The position numbers and the translations under genes were made by a program. Below, in pieces: positions 44,590 to 54,789 of a stretch of 64,000 bases of DNA. The notes under the pieces were generated by a model. That model was not told the origin of the DNA. It did not search any database and saw only the letters and a program-made list of their open reading frames with translations. Each line of letters begins with the position of its first letter. Position 1 is the stretch's first letter. The stretch is from the NCBI GenBank assembly GCA_019095985.1, contig CM032660.1, positions 54,910,494-54,974,493 of the forward strand, in the 5' to 3' direction. The stretch comes from Streblospio benedicti. Lineage: Eukaryota; Annelida; Polychaeta; Spionida; Spionidae.

Positions 44590-44677
44590 TTACGTCGTGT
44601 AGCAGGAACGCCCGGGGTAGATTCCGTGCCTCAGCAGACGGTCGATGCTGATTTTGTCACGCTCGTCCTCGTCGTAT
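44590..44677 (-). CDS. Terminal exon of an unrecognised gene (exon 3 of 3 seen)
   Basis: The acceptor GTTATTTCAG precedes 44677. The first base completes a split codon, then 28 residues follow: YDEDERDKISIDRLLRHGIY, then PGRSCYTT and a stop at 44590-44592. AATAAA lies on the minus strand about 10 bases after the stop. The exon is GC-rich within an AT-rich background. Its entry phase (one base) fits the exit phase (two bases) of the exon at 47571-47667, giving a joined Ile codon. The residues do not match a family known to me. The acidic-basic composition suggests a cytoplasmic or nuclear tail. Confidence 0.65.
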
Positions 44678-45549
44678 CTGAAATAACATGCGAAAAATGG
44701 GGGATTTTAGTCAACAATGCAGTTCTTTATAGTGAAATTTCTATCAGATATTTCTTACTAACATTTGTTCGTAAATAATTGATTTTACCATTATGAGCAA
44801 AAAATATTCTAATTAGTACCAAGGGTCCTTTTCACACGTGTGTGATGAAATTCATACACTTTTGAAAAATGAGATCTATTACGGTGACAACGGTGAGAAT
44901 TTGTAAAATATTTGGCAAAAAGCGTCAAACACAGGATGTAAAATGTGAGATTTTAGTGAACAATGCAGTTTTTTATTCTTAAAAGTTAAACTTTTCATTA
45001 CACATTTCTTACTAACATTTATAAGTAAATTCTGTAGTAATTTCATTTATGTAACTACAATAAATTAGAAATAAATAATTACTTCCAAAGTTCTTCGTTA
45101 TGACAGCCTCGGTCAGTGAGCACGGCAGCTGTTAGCTGCAGAAAATTTGGAAGTTATTATTCATTTCTAATTTTTTGCAGTTCAAATGAATTTACTATTG
45201 AATTATATGATTTACACTACAAATGAACTATTAAAATGTTAACAAAAAAATAATAGATTTTAAAATTTATGAGCAAAAAGATTCTACTTAGTACCATTGG
45301 ACTTTTATGTTATGAAATTCAGACTTTTGAAAAAAAGAGATCTATTTCCCAGACAATGCTGAAAATTTGTAAAATATTTGGTAAAAAGCAATGTATCTTC
45401 AGCGAATGGAAATTCATGTAAATGTTTTTTCTGTCATTTGATTAAAAGGTGTCATTTTTGAGTCAACATGCCTGCAATGAAATGAGTCATTCATTCGAGA
45501 CTAAAGACTAACCAGAGTTTACTATGTTGTGACGGTATGAAGCGTGTCC
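44678..45549. repeat. Intronic tandem duplication
   Basis: Words ATTTTAGTSAACAATGCAGTT (44706, 44951), TTTCTTACTAACATTT (44751, 45006), ATGAGCAAAAARATTCT (44796, 45269) and AATTTGTAAAATATTTGG (44900, 45364) recur in order. This implies partial duplications of 245-470 bases. No exon is contained. Confidence 0.65.
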
Positions 45550-46318
45550 AGGGCTTAACATTAACTTTTAAAAGTAGGTGCCCGTTCGGGCATGTGAGTG
45601 GTTGCTACTGGGTGCCCGAATGAAATATCTGGGTGCCCGAATGAAAAACCTGTGTTAGATGAGAAATAAGTTTTATATGTCTTATAAAAAGCTTTTAGGC
45701 GCCTTGCCATAATTATACACACTTATAATAACTGTGTAACTGTTGGACATCTAATGCTTTTGTTTTTAAAGATCTGATCAACAATGTTTTCAGTTTTTCA
45801 TTTTAATGTTACATGTATCTGCAGGTGAAAAATCAGATTCGAATAAACACTCATACAAGATGGAAATAAAACGGCGGATTGTCTTTAAAAGCAAAAGCAT
45901 TTGATGTCTTTGCTTGTTCGGAGGCCAAAATCGAAAAGATTTTTGTTTAGACATGATTACACAACGAGGTTACTCATAGAATACTACTCATAATAAATTC
46001 CAAAACAAACAGCAAATTATGTGTGACTTAAGAATGACGATTCAAATATACACTCTGTTAAATTATTCATATAAATATCATTGACAAGAACAATTTCACA
46101 AGTTACTGTCAATAGACCATTTTCACTGTCTCAATCATGAAGATAATTTAGCAGCGCCCATCATTCTCTAAAGGAAGTATTCAATAAACCATTTAGAAAA
46201 TAATAAAATCGTAGTGTGCTCTTGTCTCATAAGATTTCCACTGAGAGAAGCTCACTACATGCCCGGTTGAGCCTCTGGCATGCCCCGGGCATGCGGGCAC
46301 CCACTAACGTTAAGCTCT
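45550..46318. mobile_element. hAT-like non-autonomous DNA transposon
   Basis: The ends are AGGGCTTAACATTAAC and GTTAGTGGGTGCCCG-type inverted repeats: left AGGGCTTAACATTAACTTTT, right CACTAACGTTAAGCTCT, both continuing into GGGTGCCCG/CGGGCACCC. Flanks GCGTGTCC (45542-45549) and GCGTGTTT (46319-46326) agree at six of eight positions, as expected of an aged 8-bp hAT target duplication. Length is 769 bases. The interior is AT-rich without a transposase frame. Confidence 0.65.
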
Positions 46319-46329
46319 GCGTGTTTATA

Positions 46330-46468
46330 GACAAAACCGGGTGAGTTTGTAACATGAAATATTTTATCAGGTGAGTTTTTGTGGCGTATTACGGCGAGCC
46401 TGATGCACTTCAAGAATGAATCTTGATAAAATAATTCATGTTACAAAACAAACCCGGTTTTGTATTTA
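46330..46468. mobile_element. Short palindromic element
   Basis: ACAAAACCGGGTGAGTTTGT and AACATGAAATATTTTATCA are mirrored by TGATAAAATAATTCATGTT and ACAAACCCGGTTTTGT. The arms of about 40 bases flank a ~55-base loop containing GGTGAGTTTTTGTGG. It lies 12 bases from the hAT-like element. It is a small MITE. Confidence 0.7.
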
Positions 46469-47570
46469 TCATTCTTTTCTCAACAAAATAAAATGAATGA
46501 TTGCAGAAAAACGTGTTCTTGTCCTCGATGATCAGGTGTTATACAATTTTTAAATTTGAAATATATACACCCGGTAAGGTTTTGATTTTCATTTTAAATC
46601 ATTGAAAAAAACTTATTCATTGTTTGTCTTTTTAAAAATTCAGTTCTGACTGACATTATGGTAGAGCCTTTAATAGATCTTTTTATGAATGTTTTGGACA
46701 ATAATCTCTTCTTAATAAGCCATTTCGTAAAAGCAAAATCACGTGACTGGTCAAAGGTCAACGGTAATAACATTGTAAACAAAGCGCGGTTTGCACTCAT
46801 TTTGTATTGTGAAGTCGTGGTGGAAAGTGTGCTTTTACAAAGGATTTACACTATAATTACAACATATGCGGACAAAATGGATAAGAATAGTGAAGAACAA
46901 TTAACACTACCAATAGTAGAGACGTGGTCTCTTAATGCATTGAAGGAATTTGTTAAAAACGAGGCCTCATATTGTAGATCTAATCTAGATCTACTATAAC
47001 TAAGCTGCAGTGACATTCGACAGTTACAGCATCTTAAATCATAACATCAAATTACCAATAACATATGCTGATCATCAAATATATCACAGAAACATCCCAG
47101 CACTTTATATGTAAACCATATGCTATAGATGGAAATAAAACGGAAACTTTGCAGTTTTGGTAACAAAGACTTTTCGAAGCATGTCATGCAGTACTCAGCC
47201 ATTGTTTACATTTTCACAGCGGATTTCACACAAGCTTTTCAAGTGGTATTTAATGACAATTCAATCTCTGCTTTCAGCTGTGCATTCTTACACCTTGCCT
47301 ACAAGAGGAGACTATTTCATAACTAACGGATTATGATAAGCAAAGTTTTTACCTTATTTTTGTCGCCGAGTTTTACTATATATACTGTATAGGAAAATCA
47401 TGCCCAATAAACGTCTTTATGCCCATTGACCTTGACCCTCGTGACGTCACGTTCAATTTACGAAATCACTTATTAGAGTATATACTCTACCCGTCTAAAT
47501 TCAAATTTCATTGTTTGATAATACTTTTTTTCCAAACAAAAGCGCCAAACCTGTAAAACTCTGCCCTCAC
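46469..47570. other. Intronic stretch with an isolated 113-codon frame
   Basis: A plus-strand frame at 46658-46999 ends in MDKNSEEQLTLPIVETWSLN and ALKEFVKNEASYCRSNLDLL. Its last part loosely resembles a SAP-type helix pair (TWSLNALKEFVKNE). The ATG at about 46877 has a good context (AAAATGG). Nothing else supports a gene, so it is noted as a possible first exon or transposase relic. The rest is without features. Confidence 0.3.
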
Positions 47571-47667
47571 ATGTTTTCTCTCTCCCTGTTGAAGTCGGCT
47601 GTGAAGAAGTCTGCCTCGTCCGGGATAAGCTCCAAGCTGATTGTAATCCGTCCGGAACTCTTGACCC
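47571..47667 (-). CDS. Internal exon of the unrecognised gene (exon 2 of 3 seen)
   Basis: The acceptor TTTAAAAG and donor AACAT/GTGAGG bound 97 bases. In the frame entered with two bases it encodes VKSSGRITISLELIPDEADF, then FTADFNRERENI, where Ile is completed in the exon at 44677. The strand-like RITISLEL followed by acidic residues would suit a beta-rich domain, but no family is assigned. A different frame is also open across the exon (GQEFRTDYNQLGAYPGRGRL), so the call rests on splice phase and composition. Confidence 0.55.
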
Positions 47668-47809
47668 CTTTTAAAAATAATAAAACACAGTAATCTAAAC
47701 AAAACTTAACTACACAATTTGATTAAACATGCAAAAACTAATTTATAAAGCATTGTTGTTGTTTTTTCTGTTTCTGCTCCCTTATAATCCAAAAACAAAG
47801 TCTTATTTT

Positions 47810-48145
47810 TAGTGAAGAATCAAATTTATTTGAACATGTTTCGACATCTCTAGTGTCCTTCTCGATTTAATTTAAAAACAGGTATATTCAAAAATCCTCA
47901 GTAAGGGCTTTGAGTTGAGGATATGAATGGCCTCCTTCGTACAAAAACTGTTTGGGTTCTACATAAGATAGGGGAGGGGACACTGTGTCCTTTACTGTCT
48001 GTGTGGGTGGGGTGACACACCTCTGAAGCGGAACGCCAACCGGTGTTCTAGGAACATGGCGGATGCCCGACCGTTTTCTCTGTATGCGAGAACTGAGTAT
48101 TATCCTGTCAGGTCCATTGTTAAACTTATTTTTTCCAGGCATTTT
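47810..48145 (-). other. Possible retroelement 3' fragment
   Basis: On the minus strand an 84-codon frame (ending SYPQLKALTEDF) is followed by CGAGAAGGACACTAGAGATG and TCGAAACATGTTCAAATAAA. A terminal sequence of this style (stem-like words, GAAAC, then AATAAA) resembles 3' ends of Penelope-like and related retroelements. No diagnostic domain was identified. Confidence 0.3.
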
Positions 48146-49040
48146 TAGCTCTCACCAGTAGCTGTCTGAGAAGTTGTAGAAGTATAATAGAACAAATAAC
48201 ACTGCATTGTATTCTCATGTGTTCAGATGTCCTTGAATGTATTATGTCACTACAGAGGTCTCTTTGGGTGTATCCACCTGTTCAACTGTATCTTGAATGT
48301 CTGTCTTCCTTCAGCTATGTCTAATTCCTCACACTTTGGGGTATCCAGCTGAACCCTAACCTTTCTCTAGATGTTTCTTCTTTTTTTTTTAAATATCAAT
48401 TACACACTCCCGCTCTTTGGTTTAAAGTTGGACTGTCACATTTACATATCAGGAAATCAAGCCCTCCATACAGGGGGGGTATCTAGCTGCGCTTCCATCT
48501 GAACAAAAGAGATGGCCTATTTAAAGTAGGGCATGTTATGAGGTCCAGTGAGATTGTTATCAACCACTGTGAACAAGATGGCGGATGCTATTGAAAGTTC
48601 TAATGTATGAACTGAGTATTATCCTTGTCTACAAAACTATTGTTAAAACTTAAATGTTTAAAACATTGAATAGCTCATTTAATAAAGTTTAAGTAAATAT
48701 TTATAAATAATTCTGTAATTTACTAGATTTTTAAGATACCAACAGAAACCATTGGGACTCACATTTTGGCGATGAGAGAAGTGTTCATTCTTTGAATTCT
48801 GTAATTGTATTCTATTTAAACCTATGTCCAATATATTATGTCTATACATGATTCTTGAATTCGTGTATGTACATGTACTATTCTTGAATGATATCCTATT
48901 ATTTCCTATGTCTAATTTGTACATAATTCTTTAAATGTATCCTATGTCTAATCTATTTGTTATATTTTAAATATCAATTACATATTTCATCTTTTTCATA
49001 GTTGTTCGGTGTCACATTTACATATTAATATCACAGGGTA
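48030..49040. repeat. ~510-bp diverged tandem duplication
   Basis: ATGGCGGATGC (48056 and 48580), GAACTGAGTATTATCC (48090 and 48609), CATTGTTAAAC-like words, TTAAATATCAATTACA (48387 and 48966) and CACATTTACATAT (48437 and 49013) recur in order. The two units differ strongly and lie in an intron of the unrecognised gene. Confidence 0.65.
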
Positions 49041-49263
49041 TCTATTTTATATGACTATTTATGTATTTGTAAATGAAAAATATGTGTCACTATAATAATA
49101 AAATCAATCAATCAAAAAGTGGTAGTAGTATTGTCTTCTGCTCACATTAAATTTGTGATTGCAAGTGAATTTTCGTATGGTGCCTTTGAACTTTGAATTA
49201 ATATCACATTAAAGCTTGATACGTAAAACTTGAAATGACACAAAAATACTGAGTAAAATATAC

Positions 49264-49432
49264 CTGCAAAAATTCATTTTTTTCATGGAAATCTGCCATG
49301 ATGACGAAAAACACCCCTCCAACCTCTCCCTCAGGGGCATCTCCATCTGCAACACACTGATGTATTCCATCTTCTCTTCACAAGTGAGCTGATCGCAAAT
49401 CTTCCCAGGACCATTGGTCCAATAGTTCATCA
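49264..49432 (-). CDS. Candidate exon of the unrecognised gene with an in-frame stop
   Basis: The acceptor TTTTTTTCAG precedes 49432 and the donor TTGCAG/GTATAT follows 49264. In one frame the 169 bases read DELLDQWSWEDLRSAHL, a TGA at 49378-49380, then REDGIHQCVADGDAPEGEVG and GVFFVIMADFHEKNEFLQ. Both halves look protein-like, so the TGA may be a base error or an allelic nonsense change. Alternatively the true acceptor is the GTGTTGCAG before 49346, which starts the exon after the stop. The exit phase (0) does not match the entry phase of the exon at 47667, so a further exon would be needed between them. Confidence 0.45.
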
Positions 49433-49559
49433 CTGAAAAAAGAATAGTTTTTATAATTTCTTAAGATAGTGTATGTTACACAGTTAATTACATTCACCAA
49501 GTATGCATTAAGAAAGTGTGACAACTGATTACAAAAATCAAATATTCCAAGACATAATA

Positions 49560-50087
49560 TAGAAATAAAATAACATGATTAAAAAAAATTACAATTATAA
49601 ATTTTATGATCAAACATTGAATCTTTATTGTATTTAGAAACAATACACTTTGCCAAATAAGCATTTAAAATTATTTTTATTTTTCGAACATATTCAAAAT
49701 TTTGTTAAAAACAAAAAAAACTGAAAATTTGCTAAAAGGAAGTTAAAAATCAAAAAAATTAAAAAATAATAGTAAAAAAATTTTCATTTTATGGAGTAAG
49801 TTTTCAAAAATTCACACTTTCGGGGTTCCCTTTTATTTATTGATTTTTCTAATCTGCCCCATGTTTATTTTTAAATTTTTCCCCCCACCCCCTGTTTTTA
49901 TTTAAGTTTATTTTTTGATGAAATTTTTAAAAGAAAAAAAAATTTTTTCCAAAATTTTAAAAAACAAAAAATGGAAAAAACAAAAAATTGCCCAAAAAGT
50001 TAACCTTTAACAATTTTTTTAAAAATATTAAAAAATTTTTTCCCCAAGAAAGCCATTTTTCAAAGAAACATTTACAAAAACAGATAG
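49560..50087. other. Low-quality AT-rich contig end
   Basis: Almost pure runs of A and T with little structure, terminating at the gap. The density of homopolymers resembles unreliable read ends. No feature is claimed. Confidence 0.6.
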
Positions 50088-50187
50088 NNNNNNNNNNNNN
50101 NNNNNNNNNNNNNNNNNNNNNNNNNNNNNNNNNNNNNNNNNNNNNNNNNNNNNNNNNNNNNNNNNNNNNNNNNNNNNNNNNNNNNNN
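50088..50187. other. Assembly gap of 100 N
   Basis: Exactly 100 N. The sequence after it (GAAGGACTGAACGATATATA) matches 34065 onwards in contig 1 rather than continuing contig 2. Confidence 0.99.
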
Positions 50188-50613
50188 TATGAAGGACTGA
50201 ACGATATATACACTACATACAGAGAACTTTAAAAAGAACTGCCTTTTCATAGCTGGATATGACAAAATGAGGTATTTCATTGCTACATTGTGTAAAGACA
50301 AATGAAACAGATGAAATAAGAGAAAAAAACGTGAAAAAATGACAAATGAGACGTCTGGTATGGGAAGAGAGGTACTTTACGGCTGATATCTTATCATAGA
50401 GGTACTTTATAGCTGCTGTCCTAACATAGAGTTTTCATAGCTGCTGGTCCTCACAAAATGCCATTTCATAGCTGCTGGACAGTGAAAAGTAATTATCTAT
50501 AGCTGCTAGGGAGGGAGGGTAAAAGGTGTGTCATTCAGGGGGAGCATACCCGTTGAACAATATATGGAAGTACGGGATGAAAGACGAAGTGCCCCCCCGG
50601 CCAGGAGACATAC

Positions 50614-50791
50614 CAATGACGTAGACCGAGTTTCTGATGACGCCGACAGCCGCAGCCTTTGTCGCGGCAGGCAGCGGAGCCACCGGCGTCCACGCGTGTC
50701 TGAGCGTGTCGAAACGCGCCGCGTCGAGGCTGCGGGCACCGCCGACAACCAGCAGGCTGTCACCGTGGCAACACAGGTTGGGATGTGTCAC
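50614..50791 (-). CDS. Kelch gene exon d (contig 3 copy)
   Basis: 178 bases with acceptor TTACCAG and donor ATTG/GTATGTC. It encodes the same kelch blade as 34482-34659 (LLVVGGARSLDAARFDTLRH, AWTPVAPLPAATKAAAVGVI). Phase 0 in, phase 1 out. It is intact. Confidence 0.85.
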
Positions 50792-51685
50792 CTGGTAACG
50801 GATACAAGTAGAAGCAGCCTTCTGCTGAAGATGTCATCATTGTATCCAGCCCCTTCCCCCACCCCCTTTACACCCAAAAATCAATTAAAAATATTTTTTT
50901 TTATAAAAAACAGCTAACAACTACAGTATTCAGATGCACATTCATAACAGTTACAAGTGGTTGGTCACATTTTGATGATATAAGTAAGTTTTTGACATAT
51001 CATCTCCTGTCAAATCTACAATCTGTCAAAATATCCACATGTTTATAGCCTATACTTGAGGCTATCGTCTGTGTGTTAATTATATACACTGCAGATATAG
51101 CAGTCTTCAATAATATATAGGATATTTATCAGTAGGCCGAGACTTATATTGAGCTATGTTTTATGAATGAACTTCAATAGAAGAGATAAAATTACATATA
51201 TTGTTATGACACACGCTCATCCCATATAATACGCGTGAAGTAAACATTGCCACTGTTTCGGCCTGAAGAATTCTCTGGACAGGCTATTCCAGTCAGCACC
51301 CTGAGTATGAGATGTCCTGAAGAGACCTCTGACACACAACTATTCTCATTAAAAATACTGAGCAATTACAGGATGTTAATCTAAGTTCATCTCAGGATGT
51401 GAATGAATATAAAGTAGGTCAAGTGATCAATCTCAGCTGAGTATCAGATGGGTGTGGCAGGTTCAACCAATCAGGTTGCAGTATTCAAACAGGTCACATA
51501 AAGTGTTAAATAATGTTAATCCACTCTCAGGCGAAACATTTCAGAGGTAAGTTTGCTTGACATCTGATACTCAGAGTGCCCGTCAGGGACTGTGCCGGGA
51601 GAATGAGAACTGGTAATACTTGGCTCTGGCTGTTTTGGGGTTGAGCTGGATACGTGACTGCAGTGTGCAGTGTCATTTTAAGCAC

Positions 51686-51809
51686 CTTGGGTAGTGGGAG
51701 GGTGGAGATGACGGCCCAGACGCCGACGTCGGTGTAGAGGACGTCCACCTGCTGGGCCGAGCCGCCCACCACGTACAGGTTGCCGCGGCGACAGACCACC
51801 GACCCGTGG
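51686..51809 (-). CDS. Kelch gene exon c (contig 3 copy, intact)
   Basis: 124 bases, acceptor GACACAG, donor CCCAAG/GTGCTT, phase 2 in and 0 out. Joined to exon b it reads PRPRHGSVVCRRGNLYVVGG, then SAQQVDVLYTDVGVWAVIST and LPLPK. This is a full blade with the PRPRH turn, the diglycine and the Trp. The contig 1 copy has lost the frame. Confidence 0.85.
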
Positions 51810-52363
51810 CTGTGTCTGCAACAGCAACGGACAGAGCCAAGTTTGAAATGTCTGTATACGAAGTCTCTCATTTAGTCACTAGTCCGCTCGTCCAGATTAG
51901 GAGGAATTGGGGAGTACTCCTGCTGAATCAATTCACTTGTCCTGCATACGAACAGCTGCAAAACTTGTTTGGTAACATGTAAGGACCAGTAACTTTTTGT
52001 GAGGACTAAGGCCTCTTTAAAATTATTAGCCCTTCCAAAGAGTAACTGTTGGGGCCTTTATTGAAATGTTTAAATAATTAATAAAAACGAACTGGGAGAC
52101 AGAATAGGTGTATGGGTGTCTAGATAACAATGGGGGGGGGGGGTTATGGCCCGGGGTCCTGGTCCCCCTTCCCACTTAAAATCTAGCTCTTTCCCCACTG
52201 TCAACCGACCAAGTAATGCATTTTTACAAATTTCTCACGTCTTATTTTATGTTATAATCATATTCCTCTTCACATAAAAGAGGCACATGCATAAAGCCCC
52301 TTCTGACAAACACTGCATTTTGCCTTGGCGGTTCAACAAGAGCAAGCAAGGCCATAGGAAGAC

Positions 52364-52604
52364 CGTGTGCTTCTGTGGCCGAGTGGATAAGGAGTAGGAC
52401 GGTTCAATTCCCGGTCGGATCTGGTGGAGGGTGTTGAGCAAACTCATCACTAAAGTAGTTGCACACTCTCCTTGGCACCTACACGTTAATTAGTTGCAGG
52501 TCATTGGGTTGAAAGAGTGAGTGAGGGATTGTGTGAGTGATTAGCATTGTGCGCTGAATGTACTGCCGATGCAGGTATCTGAGAAATGATCAATTGATCA
52601 ATAA
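52364..52604 (+). mobile_element. tRNA-derived SINE (contig 3 copy)
   Basis: The head has TGTGGCCGAGTGGATAAGG (A box) and GGTTCAATTCC (B box); the body is the same as 36681-36940, ending GATCAATTGATCAATAAGG. The head is better preserved here, but about 15 bases between the boxes are missing relative to contig 1. Confidence 0.8.
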
Positions 52605-53663
52605 GGGGTGTGTGCCAATGACCTGGTGCAAATTGTAAAATCGTGAGAGTAGGATACTTGGATCACGACTATAAACCACCACATTTACAATGGTAGAACA
52701 GCCTGTACACGTCATTGTACATTATAACCACCACCGCCCGTGCCATCAAGAAGTGAGAAATTGACATTGAAATGATGCTACTCTCCGTGTCGTAATTTCG
52801 ATTAGATCAAACATACTTTGATTTTATCAAATAACTCGGGTGGTCAAAAATTTATTGAATCTATAACTACAAGAAAAAAAAAACATGAGCAAAAAGACGT
52901 TTCTAATCGCAATTACTTTTGCCTACTTTAATATTGTAGCAAGTTTCAGGACAGTTAATCTAATCACAACGTCCTAAAGTGAAATTTCCTTGTATAGTAG
53001 CGCTCTCAAGCGAGAGGTGTATTACACGTTTGTAGCAGTATCTTTATGAAGCGGTTTGTGCATTGCCATTTGGGTTCTTTGTAGAGATGATGTTGCAGGT
53101 TCTATTTTACTTACGATATCACTAATTATTCTCTCCATATTGTCTGCATTCCTACATGTAAGCTGAACGCAGCACTTGGTAGACTGTGCAGTATTTATGA
53201 ACGAGGTTACAAAACGAACATCAGGACTAGGAAAGTTCGGCTAGTGTTGATCGAATAATTCTTATTATGACAGAACGTGTATGTGTAGAGAGAAGCAGCA
53301 CTCACTGAGTTTTCAAAAGTGTGGAAATAACGGTGCAATTGTTATGTGAAGCCTCACACGGATACCTAAATCATCATGCAAATTATATATATTTGGGGAA
53401 GCACCACCAATGACCAGAATCGGGATTTTTGCTACCAATGTACAGTTGTCAGTAAACCACATTTTGCCCACAAGAGCAAAAAAAAAGGCATCTTCGCTCA
53501 TCAATTTTACAGTGGTAGCATTTCCATAACAAAGAGACAGTTACACTCTTGTGGCTGATTGAGCATATAGGAGACATTCATAATTAGCATCATCTGGGTC
53601 TGGGCATTTTAAAGAGAGGTATATTCAGCCTAGCCTCGGCCCGAAGATACGATAATACAACTG

Positions 53664-53870
53664 CTGTAAAACTAGAATATTTCGTGGCTATTAAACTTTG
53701 CGATTTTCATATATAAATTATTTTGTGACTATTTAATTTGGGGATTTTGGTCCATCCTTGACCTACTTTACATAGCCTATTAATGTTTGCTGACTACTTA
53801 AGTTTGTGTTTTTACACCTTTGGCGAAATTTGCAAATTAAGTCGTGTCCAAACATTTCTAGTTTTATAGT
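53664..53870. mobile_element. CTGTAAAACTAGAA-ended MITE, copy 2 (insertion polymorphism)
   Basis: The ends CTGTAAAACTAGAATATTTC and AAACATTTCTAGTTTTATAG are inverted repeats of about 15 bases. The body matches 32621-32834. The equivalent place in contig 1 (about 37940-38265) lacks it, so its presence distinguishes the two copies. Confidence 0.75.
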
Positions 53871-53908
53871 ATATTCTGCCTGATTAAACAAAAAGTCTTG
53901 CTCCTCAC

Positions 53909-53995
53909 CGCGGCCTGGGCATGTTGGGCAGCCTGTCCGTGGTCTTGACGCGGGCGTACGTCAGGGTGCAGTGGAAGGCCCGGTCCAGTACCACG
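53909..53995 (-). CDS. Kelch gene exon b (contig 3 copy, intact)
   Basis: The acceptor CAGGGCAG and donor CCGCG/GTGAGG bound 87 bases, phase 2 in and 2 out. It encodes VVLDRAFHCTLTYARVKTTD, then RLPNMPRP, joining exon a's GGGTLGDSMPA to exon c's RHGSVV. Choosing the second CAG as acceptor is required to keep the frame; the first would introduce a stop. Confidence 0.8.
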
Positions 53996-54240
53996 CTGCC
54001 CTGCAGACACAGATGTATACATCAGTGATTAATCCAGACTTTTGTAGTAAAATGAGTCGCCTCGGACTACTTGAAACATGTTGTGAACAATGGAATACGA
54101 GAGAATATAATAGAATGGAAACATTCATTTCAGATTGATTCCATAGAAAAGTAAAATATGAAATACAATGAATACTTATAGTAAATAATCTATAAATACA
54201 ATCAATACAAGGATGACATGAGAAAAAGTCAAACGAAAAA

Positions 54241-54789
54241 ATTTCAAAAGTGGGATGTGGAAAAACGTCTTACAATGGGATGGCAAAACAATTTCTTAAC
54301 CCCTCATAACCCCACCCCCTGGCATACTGATACGTAACCATAACAAACTATAATGTTTATGGGTCCCATGGTATGCACATTTTTTAATACCTTGCATCCT
54401 ACTGAAAAAGAGCTTCAGATTGGCATCTAAATTAACTCCTTAAGAGAATTCAAGAGATTAAAACAGAGAAAATTGTTATAACTAATCCTCATAAAAACCT
54501 AATCCAATTAAGACCCAGATGTGATGTAAAAAGCTAAGTGCAAGACTGCGATACATAAAAAAGGAACAAACCCAGTATACCTGATGGTCTGGTAGACGCG
54601 ATTTCTTATTCTGTATCACTATTAAAATACGTTCAACATATATAGGTGCATTATACAGAACTTTTTTTCTTGGGAAATAACACCACAGTCCATAAGTCTC
54701 CCACTCCAGCAATCAAATTGCGCAGCATCAATTTATCCAATAAGCACATTTATACCAGAAATTGACAAAAAATAGTAGCCATCGTGTAA
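54241..54789. other. Gene-free intron sequence
   Basis: Intron between kelch exons b and a. The phrase TATACCTGATGGTCTGGTAG near 54576 is probably a worn first unit of the minisatellite that follows. Nothing else was recognised. Confidence 0.45.

Larger units (their letters stand above)
51810..53908. other. Kelch intron c/b, contig 3 copy
   Basis: Contains the TGAGGGT-related MITE (about 52130-52260), the SINE (52364-52604) and the CTGTAAAACTAGAA MITE (53664-53870). Otherwise it aligns with 35673-38298. No exon was seen. Confidence 0.6.
50188..54240. repeat. Overlap copy of contig 1 (34065-38643)
   Basis: Collinear and same orientation, several percent different, with exons d, c and b in both. 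Insertions differ: contig 1 alone has the C-rich repeat and the tRNA-like SINE, and contig 3 alone has the MITE at 53664. Because the match starts exactly at one contig edge and ends exactly at the other, an unmerged haplotype overlap is the simplest reading. Confidence 0.85.

Noticed and set aside
45100-45165. Small exon-like stretch on the minus strand (LTDRGCHNEELWK region)
   Set aside because: It has an acceptor-like CAG but no GT donor, and its stop and phase do not fit the neighbouring candidate exons.
49264-49432. Selenocysteine reading of the in-frame TGA at 49378-49380
   Set aside because: No SECIS-like structure was recognised and the gene family is unknown; a base error, a nonsense allele or a later splice acceptor are simpler.
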